64,000 nt of DNA, from assembly GCA_029891345.1 (NCBI GenBank), contig CM056998.1, positions 170,710,332 to 170,774,331 of the forward strand. Direction: 5' to 3'. The first letter of the stretch is position 1. Each line of letters starts with the position of its first letter. This document shows positions 24,369 to 36,059 of this stretch, one piece after another. Made by a program: the position numbers and the translations under genes. Source of the stretch: Dryococelus australis (taxonomy: Eukaryota > Arthropoda > Insecta > Phasmatodea > Phasmatidae). The notes below the pieces were generated by a model that saw only the letters and a list, made by a program, of their open reading frames with translations, did not search any database and had not been told where the DNA came from.

Positions 24369-25951
24369 TATGACTGAAGCCCTGGACGGCGATGGCGTTG
24401 CTGTAGCCCTGGAAGCCTTGGAAGCCAGAGACATCGCTGTAGCTCTGGTCGCTGAAGGCCTTGCTGTAACCCTGGAAGCCTTGAGACCCAGAAGCATCGC
24501 TGTAACTCTGAATGGTGAAGGTGTTTCTGTAGCTCTGGATGCCGAAGGTGTAGCTGTAGCCCTGGAAGCCTTGGAAGCCAGAGACGTCGCTGTATCTGTG
24601 GATGCTGAAGGCATTGCTGTAGCCCTGGAAGCCTTGGTAGCCAGAGGCGTCGCTGTATATCTGGACGGCAAAAGCATCGCTGTAGCTCTGGATGTCGAAG
24701 GTATTGCTGTAGCTCTGGACGGCGAAGGTATCGTTGTAGCTCCGGATGCCGAAGGCATTGCTGTTGCCTTGGAAGTCTAGGAAGCCAGAGGCGTCGCTGT
24801 TGCTCTGGACGCTGAAGGCATTGCTGTAGCTCTGGACAGCGAAGGCATTGCTGTAGACCTGGAAGCCTTGGAACCCAGAGGCGTTGCTGTAACTCTGGGT
24901 GGTGAAGGTGTCATTGTAGCTCTGGATGCCGAAGGCGTTGTTGTAGCCCTGGATGGTGAAGGCATTGCTGTAGCCCTGGAAGCCTTTGAAGCCATAGGCG
25001 TCGCTGTAACTCTGGATGGTGAAGGTGTCGCTGTAGCTCTGTATGCCAAAGGCGTTGCTGTAGCCCTGGATGGCGATGGCATTGCTGTAGCCCTGGAAGC
25101 CTTGGAAGCCAGAGACGTCGCTGTAGCTCTGGTCGCCAAAGGCATTGCTGTAACCCTGGAAGCCATGGGACCCAGAAGCATCGCTGTAACTCTGGACGGT
25201 GAAGGTGTTGCTGTAGCTCTGGATGCCGAAGGTGTAGCTGTAGCCCTGGAAGCCTTGGAAGCCAGAGATGTCGCTGTATCTGTGGATGCTGAAGGCATTG
25301 CTGTAGCCCTGGAAGCCTTGGAAGCCAGAGGCATCGCTGTATATCTGGACGGCGAAAGCATCGCTGTAGCTCTGGATGTCGAAGGTATTGCTGTAGCTCT
25401 GGACGGCGAAGGTATCGTTGTAGCTCCGGATGCCGAAGGCATTGCTGTTGCCTTGGAAGTCTAGGAAGCCAGAGGCGTCGCTGTTGCTCTGGACGCTGAA
25501 GGCATTGCTGTAGCTCTGGAAGCTTTGGGACCCAGAGGCGTCGCTGTAACTCTGGATGGCAAAGGTGTTTCTGTAGCTCTGGACGCCGAATGCGTTGCTG
25601 TAGCCCTGGAAGCTGGAGGCGTCGCTGTAGCTCTGCGATGGGGAATGCGTTGCTGTAAATCTGGATGCTGAAGGTGTTGCTGTAATCCTGGACGCGGGAG
25701 TCATCGCTGTAGGTCTCGCTACCGTTGACATTAATATACCTGCTCTTGATGTAGGTCTTGTTAGCGCAGTCATCAATATACTTGCTCTCGACGTTGAATG
25801 TGTTACTGTAGGATTCGTTAGTGCAGATGTTACTGTAACTGCTCTTATCATTGAAAGTGTTGCTATAGGATCTGTTAGTGCAGACATCACTGCAACTGCT
25901 CTTAACATCGAAGGCATTGACAAGAGCAACTGCTGTACAAAAACCAGACAT
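24286..25951 (-). CDS. repetitive Tyr/Ser/Phe/Gln-rich protein, Polinton cargo (broken)
   Basis: The longest frame in the window outside the LINE (547 residues, minus strand) consists of short units such as GFQGFQGYSNAF and IQSYSDTFAVQSYS. These are 7-8 residue Q-S-Y-S modules mixed with 11-12 residue G-F-Q-G modules. A 684-bp internal duplication (24,379-24,836 against 25,063-25,520, about 96 percent identical by eye) keeps the frame. Residues 1-110 of the open frame read differently from the repeats, and part of the upstream region is open in another frame, so the gene is broken at least once. I see no catalytic motif. The composition recalls structural or elastomeric low-complexity proteins, but no function is claimed. 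The location inside the element suggests captured cargo. Confidence 0.6.
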
Positions 25952-26199
25952 TTAGTTGTGTGTTTATAATTTTTAAATTTTATTTGCTCTCCTTTTGGGG
26001 TAAAGTGATTTTTACGGCTGCATTTTTAGAACAATCTTCGGTATGTTTGTTTAGTTTTCTTCAGAATACATAACTGAAGACACATATCACATACATAAGT
26101 TTTACGTTGTTTATTATTGTTTTGTGTTGAGACTAACCTCGATAAATCTCTAATCCAAAAGTAATGCAGGTTTGTAAATTTTTTTAAATATATAGTAAA

Positions 26200-27110
26200 T
26201 TTTTGTTTTTTCCTTTTTTATTCTGTGTGAGTTTAAATGGATATAATGTGGATTTATCATCAATATAGAAACATTTATAGAAGCTTCAATTATAATTTTC
26301 TATTTTTGGTATATTATCAATTTTAGTAGGATATTCATATTTATCTATTACTTCATCAAAATTAAACCTCACATTTATATATTTGGTTACTCTATCTGAA
26401 TGGCTGTCTGCTGAAAATAATGCAGTTTAAGTCGCCCAAATAAAGCATTTTTGATTAATATTCTTTACATTTATGCATGCTTTTTTATTTTTCATCACTT
26501 CTGGTAGATCAATATATGATGAGCCTCTTCATGACTTATACTTATTTATTGCTAATTGTATTCCAATTATTTTATCTAAAGCCCATACAGAATCTCTTTT
26601 TTGAAATTAAGATAATAGTGTAATTATTTTTTGTATTATGATTTCATTTTTTTAAATATTACCAGCATTTAATACTGTATAATTGGGTGATTGAAAAGTG
26701 ATCAATTGTACTAGATTATTTTCTTGCTTATGAAAATTAGCATATAATTCAATACTGGTTTTCACACCTCTAAATAGTTTAAGATTATTGTGAATTATCT
26801 TAAATATCTTATTTTTTGCCGAGGTCAAAAAATGAATGGGCTGTACAATATTAAAAGTATTTTCAATGTTATAAGTTGATATTATACTTTTAAAAGTTTT
26901 ATTAACTAAGAATTTTTTGTTGCTTCTTCTTCTATTATTTGTTAACAAAATAATCATTATAGAATGGAAATATTTGTGTTAATTCTTTTTTGTCCTTGGG
27001 ATATGATTCATTGATATTTGCATCAGCCAAGGGTAAATTTGTAAAATTATTCTTAGTTCTTTTTATCTGCTTTCCTTTTCTCCGCCCGTCTATAACCAGC
27101 GGTATAAAAA
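26200..27110 (-). pseudogene. type-B DNA polymerase N-terminal region, element 1 (fossil)
   Basis: Minus-strand segments resemble the N-terminal part of the protein-primed polymerases of Polinton and adintovirus-like elements. Examples are KIFKIIHNNLKLFRGVKTSI (about 26,800) and the characteristic RGSSYIDLPEVMKNKKACIN, followed by a KCFIWA-type segment (about 26,410-26,530). The region is AT-rich and broken. The exonuclease and polymerase domains are not visible downstream, so most of the gene is gone. Confidence 0.7.
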
Positions 27111-27539
27111 TGGTATAAGAGTTATAATTAGATCGTTTTTCCTAGTCTAGTTATATATTATATTTTAAAATATTTAGCAATACGTCTCAACTTCCTCACA
27201 ACCTCACCGTTCAACATAGTTGTTATACAAGCCTCCCTTTTTATAGTTATATTAATAAGGAAAATAAATGTAACTGTATTTTAATTTTTATGGACTATTT
27301 GGTACCATGATGTTTTTTATCAAATAACACAAGTATTTTAGTTAATATTAATATAAAAACCATATATATTAATTATTTTGTTTCTAACCATAATTATATT
27401 TTCTTCACATATTCCTTCATATGTTCATTATACAAACTTTATATTTTATTATATTTTTGTCCTTAGTATTTTTATAAAGATAAAATAGATTTAGATTCAT
27501 TACACACTTTACATGTTTTTGCTGTATAATTATCATATT

Positions 27540-27700
27540 GAGTTTAATTTAAATTATCTAGTGCTTTACTGTGATCTTCAGAATTTTTATGTGTTTTGAG
27601 AGATGTATTATAAACATATTTTCCACATTCACAATTTACTTTCTCTTTATTTAAATCATAATTGTTTTGTACCTTTTTAGATACATTTTTTACAGATGTT
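27540..27700 (-). pseudogene. small finger-like ORF, element 1 (fossil)
   Basis: The minus strand reads CECGKYVYNTSLKTHKNSED, a CxC...H pattern seen in short zinc-finger-like proteins that I associate with polymerase-bearing elements of this kind. It is only a remnant and the assignment is by pattern. Confidence 0.4.
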
Positions 27701-27756
27701 ATAAAGGTTATCTATTGTGTTTTGATTAAAGTAAAAACTTTCTTTAATTAATAATG

Positions 27757-27758
<2 letters not shown>

Positions 27759-27812
<54 letters not shown>
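27759..27812. repeat. (AT)n microsatellite
   Basis: About 54 bases of AT dinucleotide repeat inside Polinton-like element 1. Confidence 0.95.
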
Positions 27813-27814
<2 letters not shown>

Positions 27815-28056
27815 CAAATTTTAGTATTTTCCATTTTGTGTGGTGATTCCATTTTTGTTTATTTATAAAGAAAAAAATTTAATTAAGAAAATAAAAAATG
27901 TTAAATTTAATATATTGTGTTATTTTAATATTATTATTTTTTATATTATTGTTTTTAATTTTATTATTTTTAATTTCATTATTTGAATATTATTTTTAGT
28001 TTCAAAATTTTTCCAGATTTATTGAATTTGTTTCTTTTAAAATAACTTAAACCAGA

Positions 28057-28350
28057 ATGGAGGCTCTGCTCAACAAGTTGAACAATCCATAGGAATTGAT
28101 TAAACTATGTGACCTCGAAATTGATCAATGGTATGAAGCTACAGAAATTCAAATTTACGAATCTAAGTTTGGCAAAAAAATTAATTGTATTCTAGATGGT
28201 AATTATAAAATCACTTTACCAGATTGTTATGCAAAGATAATTGATGAAAATAGCTTAAAAAATTATGAATGAGGGCAGGTTTTTAGAGTGTAAAAAGGTT
28301 TAAAAGAAATGAAAAATGGAAAATCTGTACATAATATTGAGTTTAATATT
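28057..28350 (+). pseudogene. small conserved ORF typical of polymerase-bearing elements (fossil)
   Basis: The start MEALLNKLNNP is followed by LCDLEIDQWYEATEIQIYES, then FGKKINCILDGNYKITLP. This pattern (short start, DLEI, FG, LP) matches a small protein I recall next to Polinton or adintovirus-like polymerases in insects and other animals. It is on the opposite strand to the polymerase fragment, so the two are divergent. It is broken. The function is not established from sequence. Confidence 0.5.
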
Positions 28351-28359
28351 TAAATCCTA

Positions 28360-29600
28360 TCAATCATGTTTTCATCTGATTTGCTTGGTTTAGCCTTAAA
28401 CTTGCTAGATTTTTTGCTTAATTTTGCTTGTTTTGCCTGCGTCAAATCATGTGCGCTCATTTTTGAAAAACTGCTATAACTTTCTTGTTTTTTTTTTGTT
28501 TAAAATTGCCCATTTTTGAGAAATCCTTTTTTAAAAAGCTTTTAGAGCTTAAATTTAGCCCTCAAATACATTGATTTTGACTTTTTTACATGATTTTTAT
28601 TGTTTTTTCTATTGAATTTCATATTTTGAGTTTTAAATTTTTTCCTGTACTTTTAGATAAAATAACCTTATTTAGTGTACTGCATTTTTATTGTAATTTT
28701 GAAGAAATATCCCAAAAAAGTGGGGTGATCAAGAATCGGCCTTTTACATCTACTAGCATCACCTAATATTCTGTCAATCTTAAACTTCACATAAAATATT
28801 GCTTATTTTCAATAAATCTTATCGAAGTCAAGAAACATATTATGCTTTAGATCTGATTCAAGTAAATATGCTCCAGTTGTCTTAATGTGTATATAGTTAA
28901 TCATATATGTATATTTTCTGTTAATATGTACAATGATTTTTCAATATGATTAAAAATAATTTTTTTATAAAATATTCTAAAACTTTTTGTAAAGGTCAGT
29001 GTGTATGCGGAGGTAAAACTTGTTTAATAAAAATTTGTTAAACTTTTTATATAAGCCTTGTGAATTTCTTTTTTAATTTCTGTATATTTCCCTGCATAAT
29101 GGAGGTTGGAAAGAGAATATTAATTTTATAAAGTAGAAAATACAATTTTTTTTTCTCGAGAGTTTGAATTCAGCTAGGAAGACGTTTTGACCTTGGTATT
29201 CTCAACGGTTAAAATCGTTGACCTGAACTGTCCTCCCCAGCAGGACAGACCAAGGACCTTGGTAGCTTGCTTTGTGAAAAGAGATACTTTCCCCAGGGTA
29301 TTATAAAACTGAAATGCATTCTGCAGGGGTTCGCTGGAGTCAGACTGGCACTCTCTGCGATCTCAGTTTTTGTAGTTCGTACTATAGGAAAAACATTGAA
29401 CTTTAACCTTGAAGGTTTATGACTCTGGAGAAGGAGAAGTCACACTGCTAAGACCATAGATCTCTAAACATAATGGGGTTTTCAAGTCTGGAGATATTGG
29501 CAAATGCTATATGTCTAAGATGTCTAAGCGTGTATAATGTTGCTAATAATGTTGGATCGGAAATATTACACATGATTCATTTAAGTTTAAACATATATAA
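28360..29600. other. element 1 interior without a recognised gene
   Basis: AT-rich to about 29,150. A less AT-rich part follows (29,150-29,480) with paired words such as GACCTTGGTATT / GACCTTGGTAGC. No coding motif is seen. A TATAAAA at 29,302 is noted but not supported as a promoter. Confidence 0.4.
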
Positions 29601-30010
29601 AATTGAGCATCTTTACCTTTTCCATGTACACGAAAAATGATTATCACGATATTGTATATACATTTGATTACGTGATTAATTCATTATTACTTTTATGTAT
29701 ATAAACTAATTATTATCATACATGGCCTAGCTGGTATTCGAACCTAGAAACATACTTATATTAACCATGTCTTACCCTATATGGTATATTCTATGCTTAA
29801 TTATGGAAAAGCGGTTAGAGAACTCGCTTCCAAAACTTTTACTCTGACTTTTTCATTACAACACACATACATGTTAATACAAACCAGACATCTTATAAAA
29901 ATCTCTCTGTTGAGATTAATTTATTGCATTTCATTTCTTAGGAACACAAATACACTTTTTATTAAAAAGGAATAAGTTAAATAAATATATGAAAAGGAAT
30001 TCATTTTACA
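29600..30010. repeat. right sub-terminal segment shared with element 2
   Basis: This stretch is colinear with about 56,110-56,660 of element 2. Shared words include CTTATATTAACCATGTCT, CTTTTTCATTACAACAC and AAGGAATTCATTTTRCAAGA. It contains a tRNA T-arm-like TTCGAA site near 29,736. Confidence 0.75.
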
Positions 30011-30016
30011 AGAAAG

Positions 30017-30339
30017 AAAATCATAAATTTGGCCCTTAGTCACTCTTGCACCAAACACACAAAAATCGGATTTAAAATTTTTTAATCTGATTAAAATCGG
30101 ACTACAATTTTATTGATCGGATTAAGATCGGATTACGGATTAACCCTTTCAATCAATTGACCCTTTAAATCGATTTAATTAACCCTTTCAATCAATTGAC
30201 CCGTTAAATCGATTTAATTAACCCTTTCAATCAATTGACCCTTTAAATCGATTTAATTAACCCTTTCAATCAATTTAACCCTTTGATATCAATAAAGGCG
30301 GCATCCCTTTGTATATGAAACCATCCAGTCCCTACTACT
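30017..30339 (-). repeat. right terminal inverted repeat with iterons (element 1)
   Basis: This is the inverse of the left terminus. Five or six ATCGGATT-type motifs (30,065-30,140) are followed by three tandem 39-bp units built from AACCCTTTCAATCAATT and GACCCTTTAAATCGATT (about 30,140-30,260). The conserved end follows, from GATATCAATAAAGGCGGCAT to CCCTACTACT. Confidence 0.88.
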
Positions 30340-31329
30340 CAATATTAACACAACACACTCTGACACTTGCGAAACGCAGGTGGGATGAAATGGACTTAAC
30401 ATATTTGAAATTAAAGCAAACAATAATTAATGAAAAACACTTGCAAGGCTATTGTAGGTGTGTGTCCACCTACGTGACCGGCGGAGGCGGAACGAGCCAG
30501 CCGACTCGCTGCCTTCGCTCCTTCCATCTCTACTTGCACTTGCTTCACTGCTGCTTCGCCTACTCTGATGCTTCTGGGCGCGACCTGGTTGAACAAAGAC
30601 CAAGGTAGGGGAGGACCAGTTGCCCCCTTTGTTGGTGAATTCTCCCTTGCTGCGCTCTTGCAGTGTGCTGTCACTTCCTCGCCAGCGGTTGGACTTTTGT
30701 GCCACACTTCGATTAGTCTTCAGAGTGGCAGCCGACCCCCTCCCTCCCCCTCTCAGACCTCCGCAGAGGGTCTGCGCGGCCAATCAGGAGCCAGCTCGTC
30801 GCTCATTGGGCAAGCAGGTTAGCGGAGCTCCGCTACAAAACAGGCCCGATAAACACCAGTCCAGCGCCACCAGACGCAGACACAGACACACTCGAGATCC
30901 TGGTATCGACGAGTGAGGACGTGTCTTCAAGGAGTAAGGAGATGTCCCTGCCACTGTAGGTTTGTATAGCTTTCGCGACTTTTGAGTGTCTGCTCGTCGA
31001 CTATTGGGTCTAAAAACCTAACAGTCATCTCGAGCCTAGCCCCTTGGGGGTCAGCGGCGACAGACTCTCTTGCAGCGAATAGGCATACTTAATTCTTTCT
31101 TCTTACCGTTGCTTTCCTAGTGCACTTCCCCCCCTATTTTTTTTCCGGGTCCTGGACGGGCGTAGCTCTGTGGAGGGGGTTGGGCCCCCGAATGAATCCG
31201 ACGATAATCATCGTCATGTGAAAAACACAGCACCTGGTGCAGAATTATATGAACCCAACCTGAACAATAGGTCTTCTGTTTTTTTCGAGCCGGGAAGATA
31301 ATTCCTGTTTTCCCATCTCTTCCTCAGAC

Positions 31330-32791
31330 ATGGAATTTGAATTCGAGCTTCAGGGTAGCAACCTGAAAAGACGCAACTCCTATGAGAACTCGGAGGATGC
31401 CAGAGCCGCTCTTCGTACCCAACTGAGCAAACGACAAGCAAAATAAAACATTGAGTACGAACAGCAAACCCTGGGTGAGTCCAGACAACAGGCACAATGT
31501 GCCCCTGGCACGGCACTGGACGTGCAGCCGAACATTCCGGTTCGAAACCGGTACGCAATTTTGAGGGAGCAAGTGGCTTCCACCTCGATCCCCGGCTCAC
31601 CAAACGTGAACCTGAACCTGTGCAACAATGCGAAACACAGAAAGCCTACTTTCCGCCTCGTGGTGCGTGACACAGGCAGGTACTCTTTCCTCGTTCGACA
31701 GCTCCGAACCATCCATCCCTCAGGCTTTACCATCAGCATGGCCAGGAACGGTCTGCACATTGTTGCAACCGACCTGCAAAAATATGAGGCCGCGACAAAC
31801 ATGCTGAAAAACACTGGCATTCCATACAAATATCGATCCACCCCAGAAGGTCGTGTTTGATCTGCCGGCAGACACGGACCCTAATACCATCGCAGAGGAG
31901 CTCACACTGCGCGGGTACCAGGTGACTGAAGTGTACCAGTTTAAGTACAGAAAACAAAACGATCTAGACCCTTCCCAATACCAGCTCGTACCACAGAACC
32001 GCTTCTGCGTCACTGCAGCTAAGAATGACTATCTCGAGCCTCTTATCTCTGTAACCCGGCTTAACATGACAATTGTTCATCCCCGCCAGTACCAGAGGAA
32101 GCTCAGTGACGTTGCTCAATGCAAGCTCTGCCAGGCCCTGGACCACACAAAGAATTACTGCAAACTGAACGTAGTCTGCCCACACTGCACCGGGTCACAC
32201 ACTCTGGATGCCTGTCCCCAGATAGCTGCTGCACCGAAATGTGTAAACTGCAATGGCGACCACCTTGCCAACTCGAAAGATTGTCCCAAATTAATAGCAA
32301 TCGTGCAGCAGCGACAGAAAACGGCCCTCAAAAAAATGCAATCTAGAATGAATCCACAAATGGCAACGACGTCTGCCCCACAAGTTCCAGCTAGGGATAT
32401 CTCGCAATATCCTAAACTCCTTGATGCAAAATCTCTTCCCCCGCAAGCAACCTACGCACAGGCAGCCAGAGGCCCCGTCCGCCACCTTTCAATACCAACA
32501 CACGCCACGCAGGTGCCCCTAGACCACGAAACCCTACAGATGCCAACCGCCCCACCCCGCTGGCAAACCCCCGCACCTGTCCACAGCTCCGCCCCATCGG
32601 CTCCTGGCGACCTGGGAAGCACCATGAAGGACCTCATGGTCCTCATGAGGTTCCTAAAAGAGGCTAATTTCCGGGCCATCATGAGCCATTTCCGCGGCTA
32701 CATGATAGTAGCAAACACCCACCCAGACCCACAAACCAAGTCCATGCTCCTCATGGAGGCGCTCATGACTTTTGCGGAGCAGATGCCCTAA
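31330..32791 (+). pseudogene. LINE ORF1, nucleic-acid-binding protein with CCHC knuckles
   Basis: About 487 codons. The start MEFEFELQGSNLKRR follows the GC-rich leader. The middle (about 31,600-31,850) resembles the RNA-recognition-like region of Jockey ORF1 (TFRLVVRDTGRYSFLVRQL). The next part, FDLPADTDPNTIAEELTLRG, matches the PRE_C2HC type. Three knuckles follow at about 32,120-32,280: CKLCQALDHTKNYC, CPHCTGSHTLDAC and CVNCNGDHLANSKDC. The C-terminal half is Pro-rich. A stop lies at 31,444-31,446 (perhaps CAA to TAA), and a one-base frame change lies near 31,845. The protein would coat LINE RNA in a ribonucleoprotein particle. Confidence 0.85.
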
Positions 32792-32832
32792 ATGGACCCA
32801 CAATCCCTGCAAGCTTCCGGATCCTATCCCTG

Positions 32833-35490
32833 TTGTACTGGAACAGTAACGGTATTTTCTCACAGCTTTACGAGTTGGAGCGAGTGCTGGAGACGTACGG
32901 GATAGAAATCGCGTTAATACAAGAAACCAGACTGAAACCACGTCGTCGTTTTGCCATTAAAAACTACACTACATACCGTACGGACAGAGTACGAGCAGGC
33001 GGAGGTACCTTAATACTAGTTCATAACAAAATTCAACATCACGTAAATAAGGACCCCGACTGTGAAAACATAGAAACCACTACAATCAACATAAACACAA
33101 ACTCCGGCCATATAACCGTCATCTCTGCCTACCTAGCGCCCCGAGCGAAATTAAAAACCACGGATCTCGATAAATTAATAAACCAGCCCTACCCCTTCAT
33201 AATTGCAGGCGACTTAAACGCAAAACATACTGATTGACACAGTAGAATTAATAATGCTAGTGGTAACATATTACAAAACCACGCGCAGCCCCACAGCTAT
33301 ATTATTCAGGCCCTCTACTCATCTACCTTCTTTCCTGCAAATCGCAGACATAATCCGGATGTGCTTGACATAGTTATTACTAACCTACCAAATTTATTTA
33401 CAGAACTAACAACCCTAACCGAACTAGACTCAGATCACATGCCAGTTCTATGCAAAATCAGCACAAAATCACTTCAACACCCAGAAACCATCTTAGCAAA
33501 AATCCCGGTAACTAACTGGGAAGGTTTTAAAAGTGAACTGGCGGAAATCTTTACAGAACAACACTTAACGATTCGCGACAAAATTGATATCGATCCAGCC
33601 ATAGAAATCCTGGAAAATACTTAAAAAACCCAATTAGCAAAACACACACAATTTTAAAACAGGCGAGAATTTTTAAAGCAAAATTTCCCAGACATAGACA
33701 TGCTACTTGGCGAAAAACGACAAGCTAGACATGTATTCCAACGTAACAGGACAGAATCAAACAAAGCTAAATACAACAAGCTGAAAAAACAATTAAAAAT
33801 CAAATTAGAAACACAAAAAATAACAAAATGGGAAAATTTTGTTACCGAACTTTCAGACAACATAAACCAATTCTGGCGGATATCCAGAGTGCTCCGAGGT
33901 TCTAGCAATAAAACTCAATCTACACCTATCCTTTCCCCACCAGGACTAGCTTACGACCCCCAAACTAAAGCAGAAACTATAGCAAATTCTTTGGAAAATC
34001 AATTCACTCCGAATGAGGACCTCGGAGACATAAATTTTACCAGAGATGTAATAACAACCACACATAAATTTCTAAATAGAAAACCAAAAAAGGAACCGGA
34101 ATTAATAACCATGCCAGAATTAATAGCTACCATTAAAAACCTACACCCTAAAAAAGCGCCAGGCCCAGACAAAATAAACAACCAAACTATTAAAAACCTC
34201 CCATACGAAGCCCTCTGTCTTTTACTGGATATCCTAAACGCCATACTAAAATTCAACTACTTCCCACCTGCATGGAAATTGGCAAAAGTGATCACTATCC
34301 CTAAATCAGGCAAGGACCCACAATTACCTGTAAACCGGAGGCCCATATCGCTACTCAGCTCTCTAAGCAAAGTTTTTGAAAGAATTCTCTTAGCTAGATT
34401 AAACTCACATGCTATTAAAAAACGCATTATTCCGCAAAGGCAGTTCGGTTTTAGGGCAGGCCACTCCACAATTCACGCTCTAACCACTTTTGTTACAGAA
34501 GTTATAAAAACTTCACTCATAAATAAACAATATTCGATAGCTGTATTCCTGGATGTGGCTAAAGCTTTCGACAAGGTTTGGATACCTGGCCTCATTCAGA
34601 AACTCATAAATTTTAAATTTACCGATTGCTACATCCACCTCATAAATAACTACTTCACCAACAGAAAATTCTTCGTAAATTTAGAAGGCGCAAATTCCTC
34701 CCACCGTCCCCTAACTGCAGGAGTACCTCAAGGCTCCGCAATATCCCCATTTTTATATAATATTTACACTGCCGATATCCCCAGCACTTACTGCACTCTA
34801 CAGATGTATGCTGACGACACCATCTTCTATTCAAAAGATAAACATATAAAATATGCACATTTGTTTGCACAGTGCCAACTAGACGAGCTGAGTCAGTGGT
34901 ATAACCGATGGAAAATTAAAATTAATGCAGAAAAAAGTCAAGCACTCATTATCACGCGCAGGAAACAGCCAGAAATTAAACCATTAAAATACAATAATGT
35001 AGACATTCCCTACTCAGACACAGCTAAATATTTAGGCTTAACAATAGATAATAAATTAAAATGGTCCGCACACATAAACGAAACAAGGAAAAAAGCTCTA
35101 GGAAAAATCCCCTTAATTTACCCTCTACTAAAATCGCCTCGGCTTCCTAAACGGCTAAAACTTTTAATATATACGTCTCAAATCCGCTCAGCCATGATGC
35201 ATGGAAATGAAGTATGGGGAACCGCGTCTAAAACATTAATTAAATCACTTCAAGTCGTCCAGAATAAATATTTAAAAATAATCACAAATGCACCGCCGCG
35301 TACACGCATTTCCGACATTCACGACGCACTTAAAGTACCTTATATAGGGAATAAATTCCATTCTCAAAACAATAAATTCTATGATAAATTATTAACACAC
35401 CCAAACCCCGTACTCAAAAGGATAGGGCAGTATCAACCAGACACGCGTAACCACTTAAAAAGACCTAAAATGCCGAAATTAACACAGTAA
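32833..35490 (+). pseudogene. LINE ORF2, endonuclease and reverse transcriptase
   Basis: One reading frame runs about 886 codons. The endonuclease has YWNSNG, IQETRL, GDLNAKH, the VLDIVITN segment and SDHMPV, so all main catalytic motifs of the APE type are present. The reverse transcriptase has LHPKKAPGPD, FLDVAKAFDKVW (about 34,552), GVPQGSAISPFLYNIY and YADDTIF (34,807). The C-terminus is Jockey-like without RNase H. Premature stops lie at 33,235-33,237 (TGA where Trp is expected), 33,622-33,624 and 33,655-33,657. No ATG lies near the frame start. The frame overlaps the end of ORF1 in the minus-one frame, so reinitiation or frameshifting may start ORF2. Confidence 0.9.
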
Positions 35491-35891
35491 AAGAAACTGC
35501 AAACAACACATTAAAACCTCGGCAGAGCGAGGAAATTCTCTGATCAGTCCGGGACGGAAATTCGCAAACTTTTAATAAAACTACTTCCCAGTGGCTGTTT
35601 CCAGTGAACTTCTCAATCATCATCGGAGCTGCGCACATTCTCCCCCCCCCCCCCCACCAAAACATAACAACACGCCTCCAGCATTAGCTCCTTCTCATTC
35701 AGCTGCAATTTGAGCCTATTTCGAGCCGATTATTATAATTAACTTAATAATTTTCTCCATAATGGAAATATAAATTAAAAATCACTAATTACCATCTCAC
35801 ACTTCACCATACCATTTGCCAATTCATGGCAAGCAGAACTCACGAACCTTGAAATAAACTTCACGGGAATCTTGGCTTAATTAATAACTTC

Positions 35892-35920
<29 letters not shown>
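35491..35920 (+). other. LINE 3' UTR and poly-A tail
   Basis: Noncoding sequence with a run of 14 C (35,642-35,655) and a terminal run of 29 A (35,892-35,920), as expected for a poly-A-ending LINE. Confidence 0.8.
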
Positions 35921-35922
<2 letters not shown>

Positions 35923-36059
35923 AGAAAGGGGAAAGAAAAAAAAAATCATAAATCTATTGCAGGCATGTGGATTCTTCGAAACCATATGCCAGCTTTGTTA
36001 ATATTTAATTTCACAAGACCTGTATTTTCAAAATTGATACCGTTACTGAAATATAAACT

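Larger units (their letters stand above)
20699..30339. mobile_element. Polinton (Maverick)-like element 1, about 9.6 kb (fossil)
   Basis: The termini are inverted repeats beginning AGTAGTAGGG. They are flanked by CAACAT (20,693-20,698) and CAATAT (30,340-30,345), a 6-bp target duplication with one mismatch. Six-base duplications and AG-starting inverted termini are known for Polintons. Inside are minus-strand fragments of a type-B DNA polymerase (about 26,200-27,110), a finger-like ORF, a small plus-strand ORF of a kind I associate with such elements, and a large repetitive-protein ORF. It is shorter than the usual 15-20 kb, broken in many places and apparently a rearranged or deletion derivative of the family represented by element 2. 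No integrase, ATPase, protease or capsid was seen. Confidence 0.8.
30466..35920 (+). mobile_element. Jockey-clade LINE, near full length
   Basis: The element has a GC-rich 5' region (about 30,466-31,329), ORF1 with three zinc knuckles (31,330-32,791), ORF2 with endonuclease and reverse transcriptase (32,833-35,490), a 3' UTR, and a poly-A tail (35,892-35,920). The absence of RNase H and the ORF1 type point to the Jockey clade. ORF1 has one premature stop and one frame change. ORF2 has three premature stops but no frame change. The 5' end is set only by the composition change, and I did not find a target duplication. The insertion looks moderately old and is inactive. Confidence 0.85.

Noticed and set aside
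24370-25464. Plus-strand open frames reading VALDGEGVAVALDAEG-type repeats
   Set aside because: They mirror the minus-strand repeat array; a codon-periodic repeat keeps several frames open. They have no natural start context, and the minus-strand frame is longer and continues into non-repeat sequence.
29302-29345. TATAAAA followed by a TCAGA initiator-like word
   Set aside because: The spacing (about 40 bases) is longer than usual and no supported gene start follows.
30411-30916. Overlapping frames on both strands in the GC-rich stretch
   Set aside because: They lie in the 5' leader of the LINE, where GC-rich composition keeps frames open; no motif.
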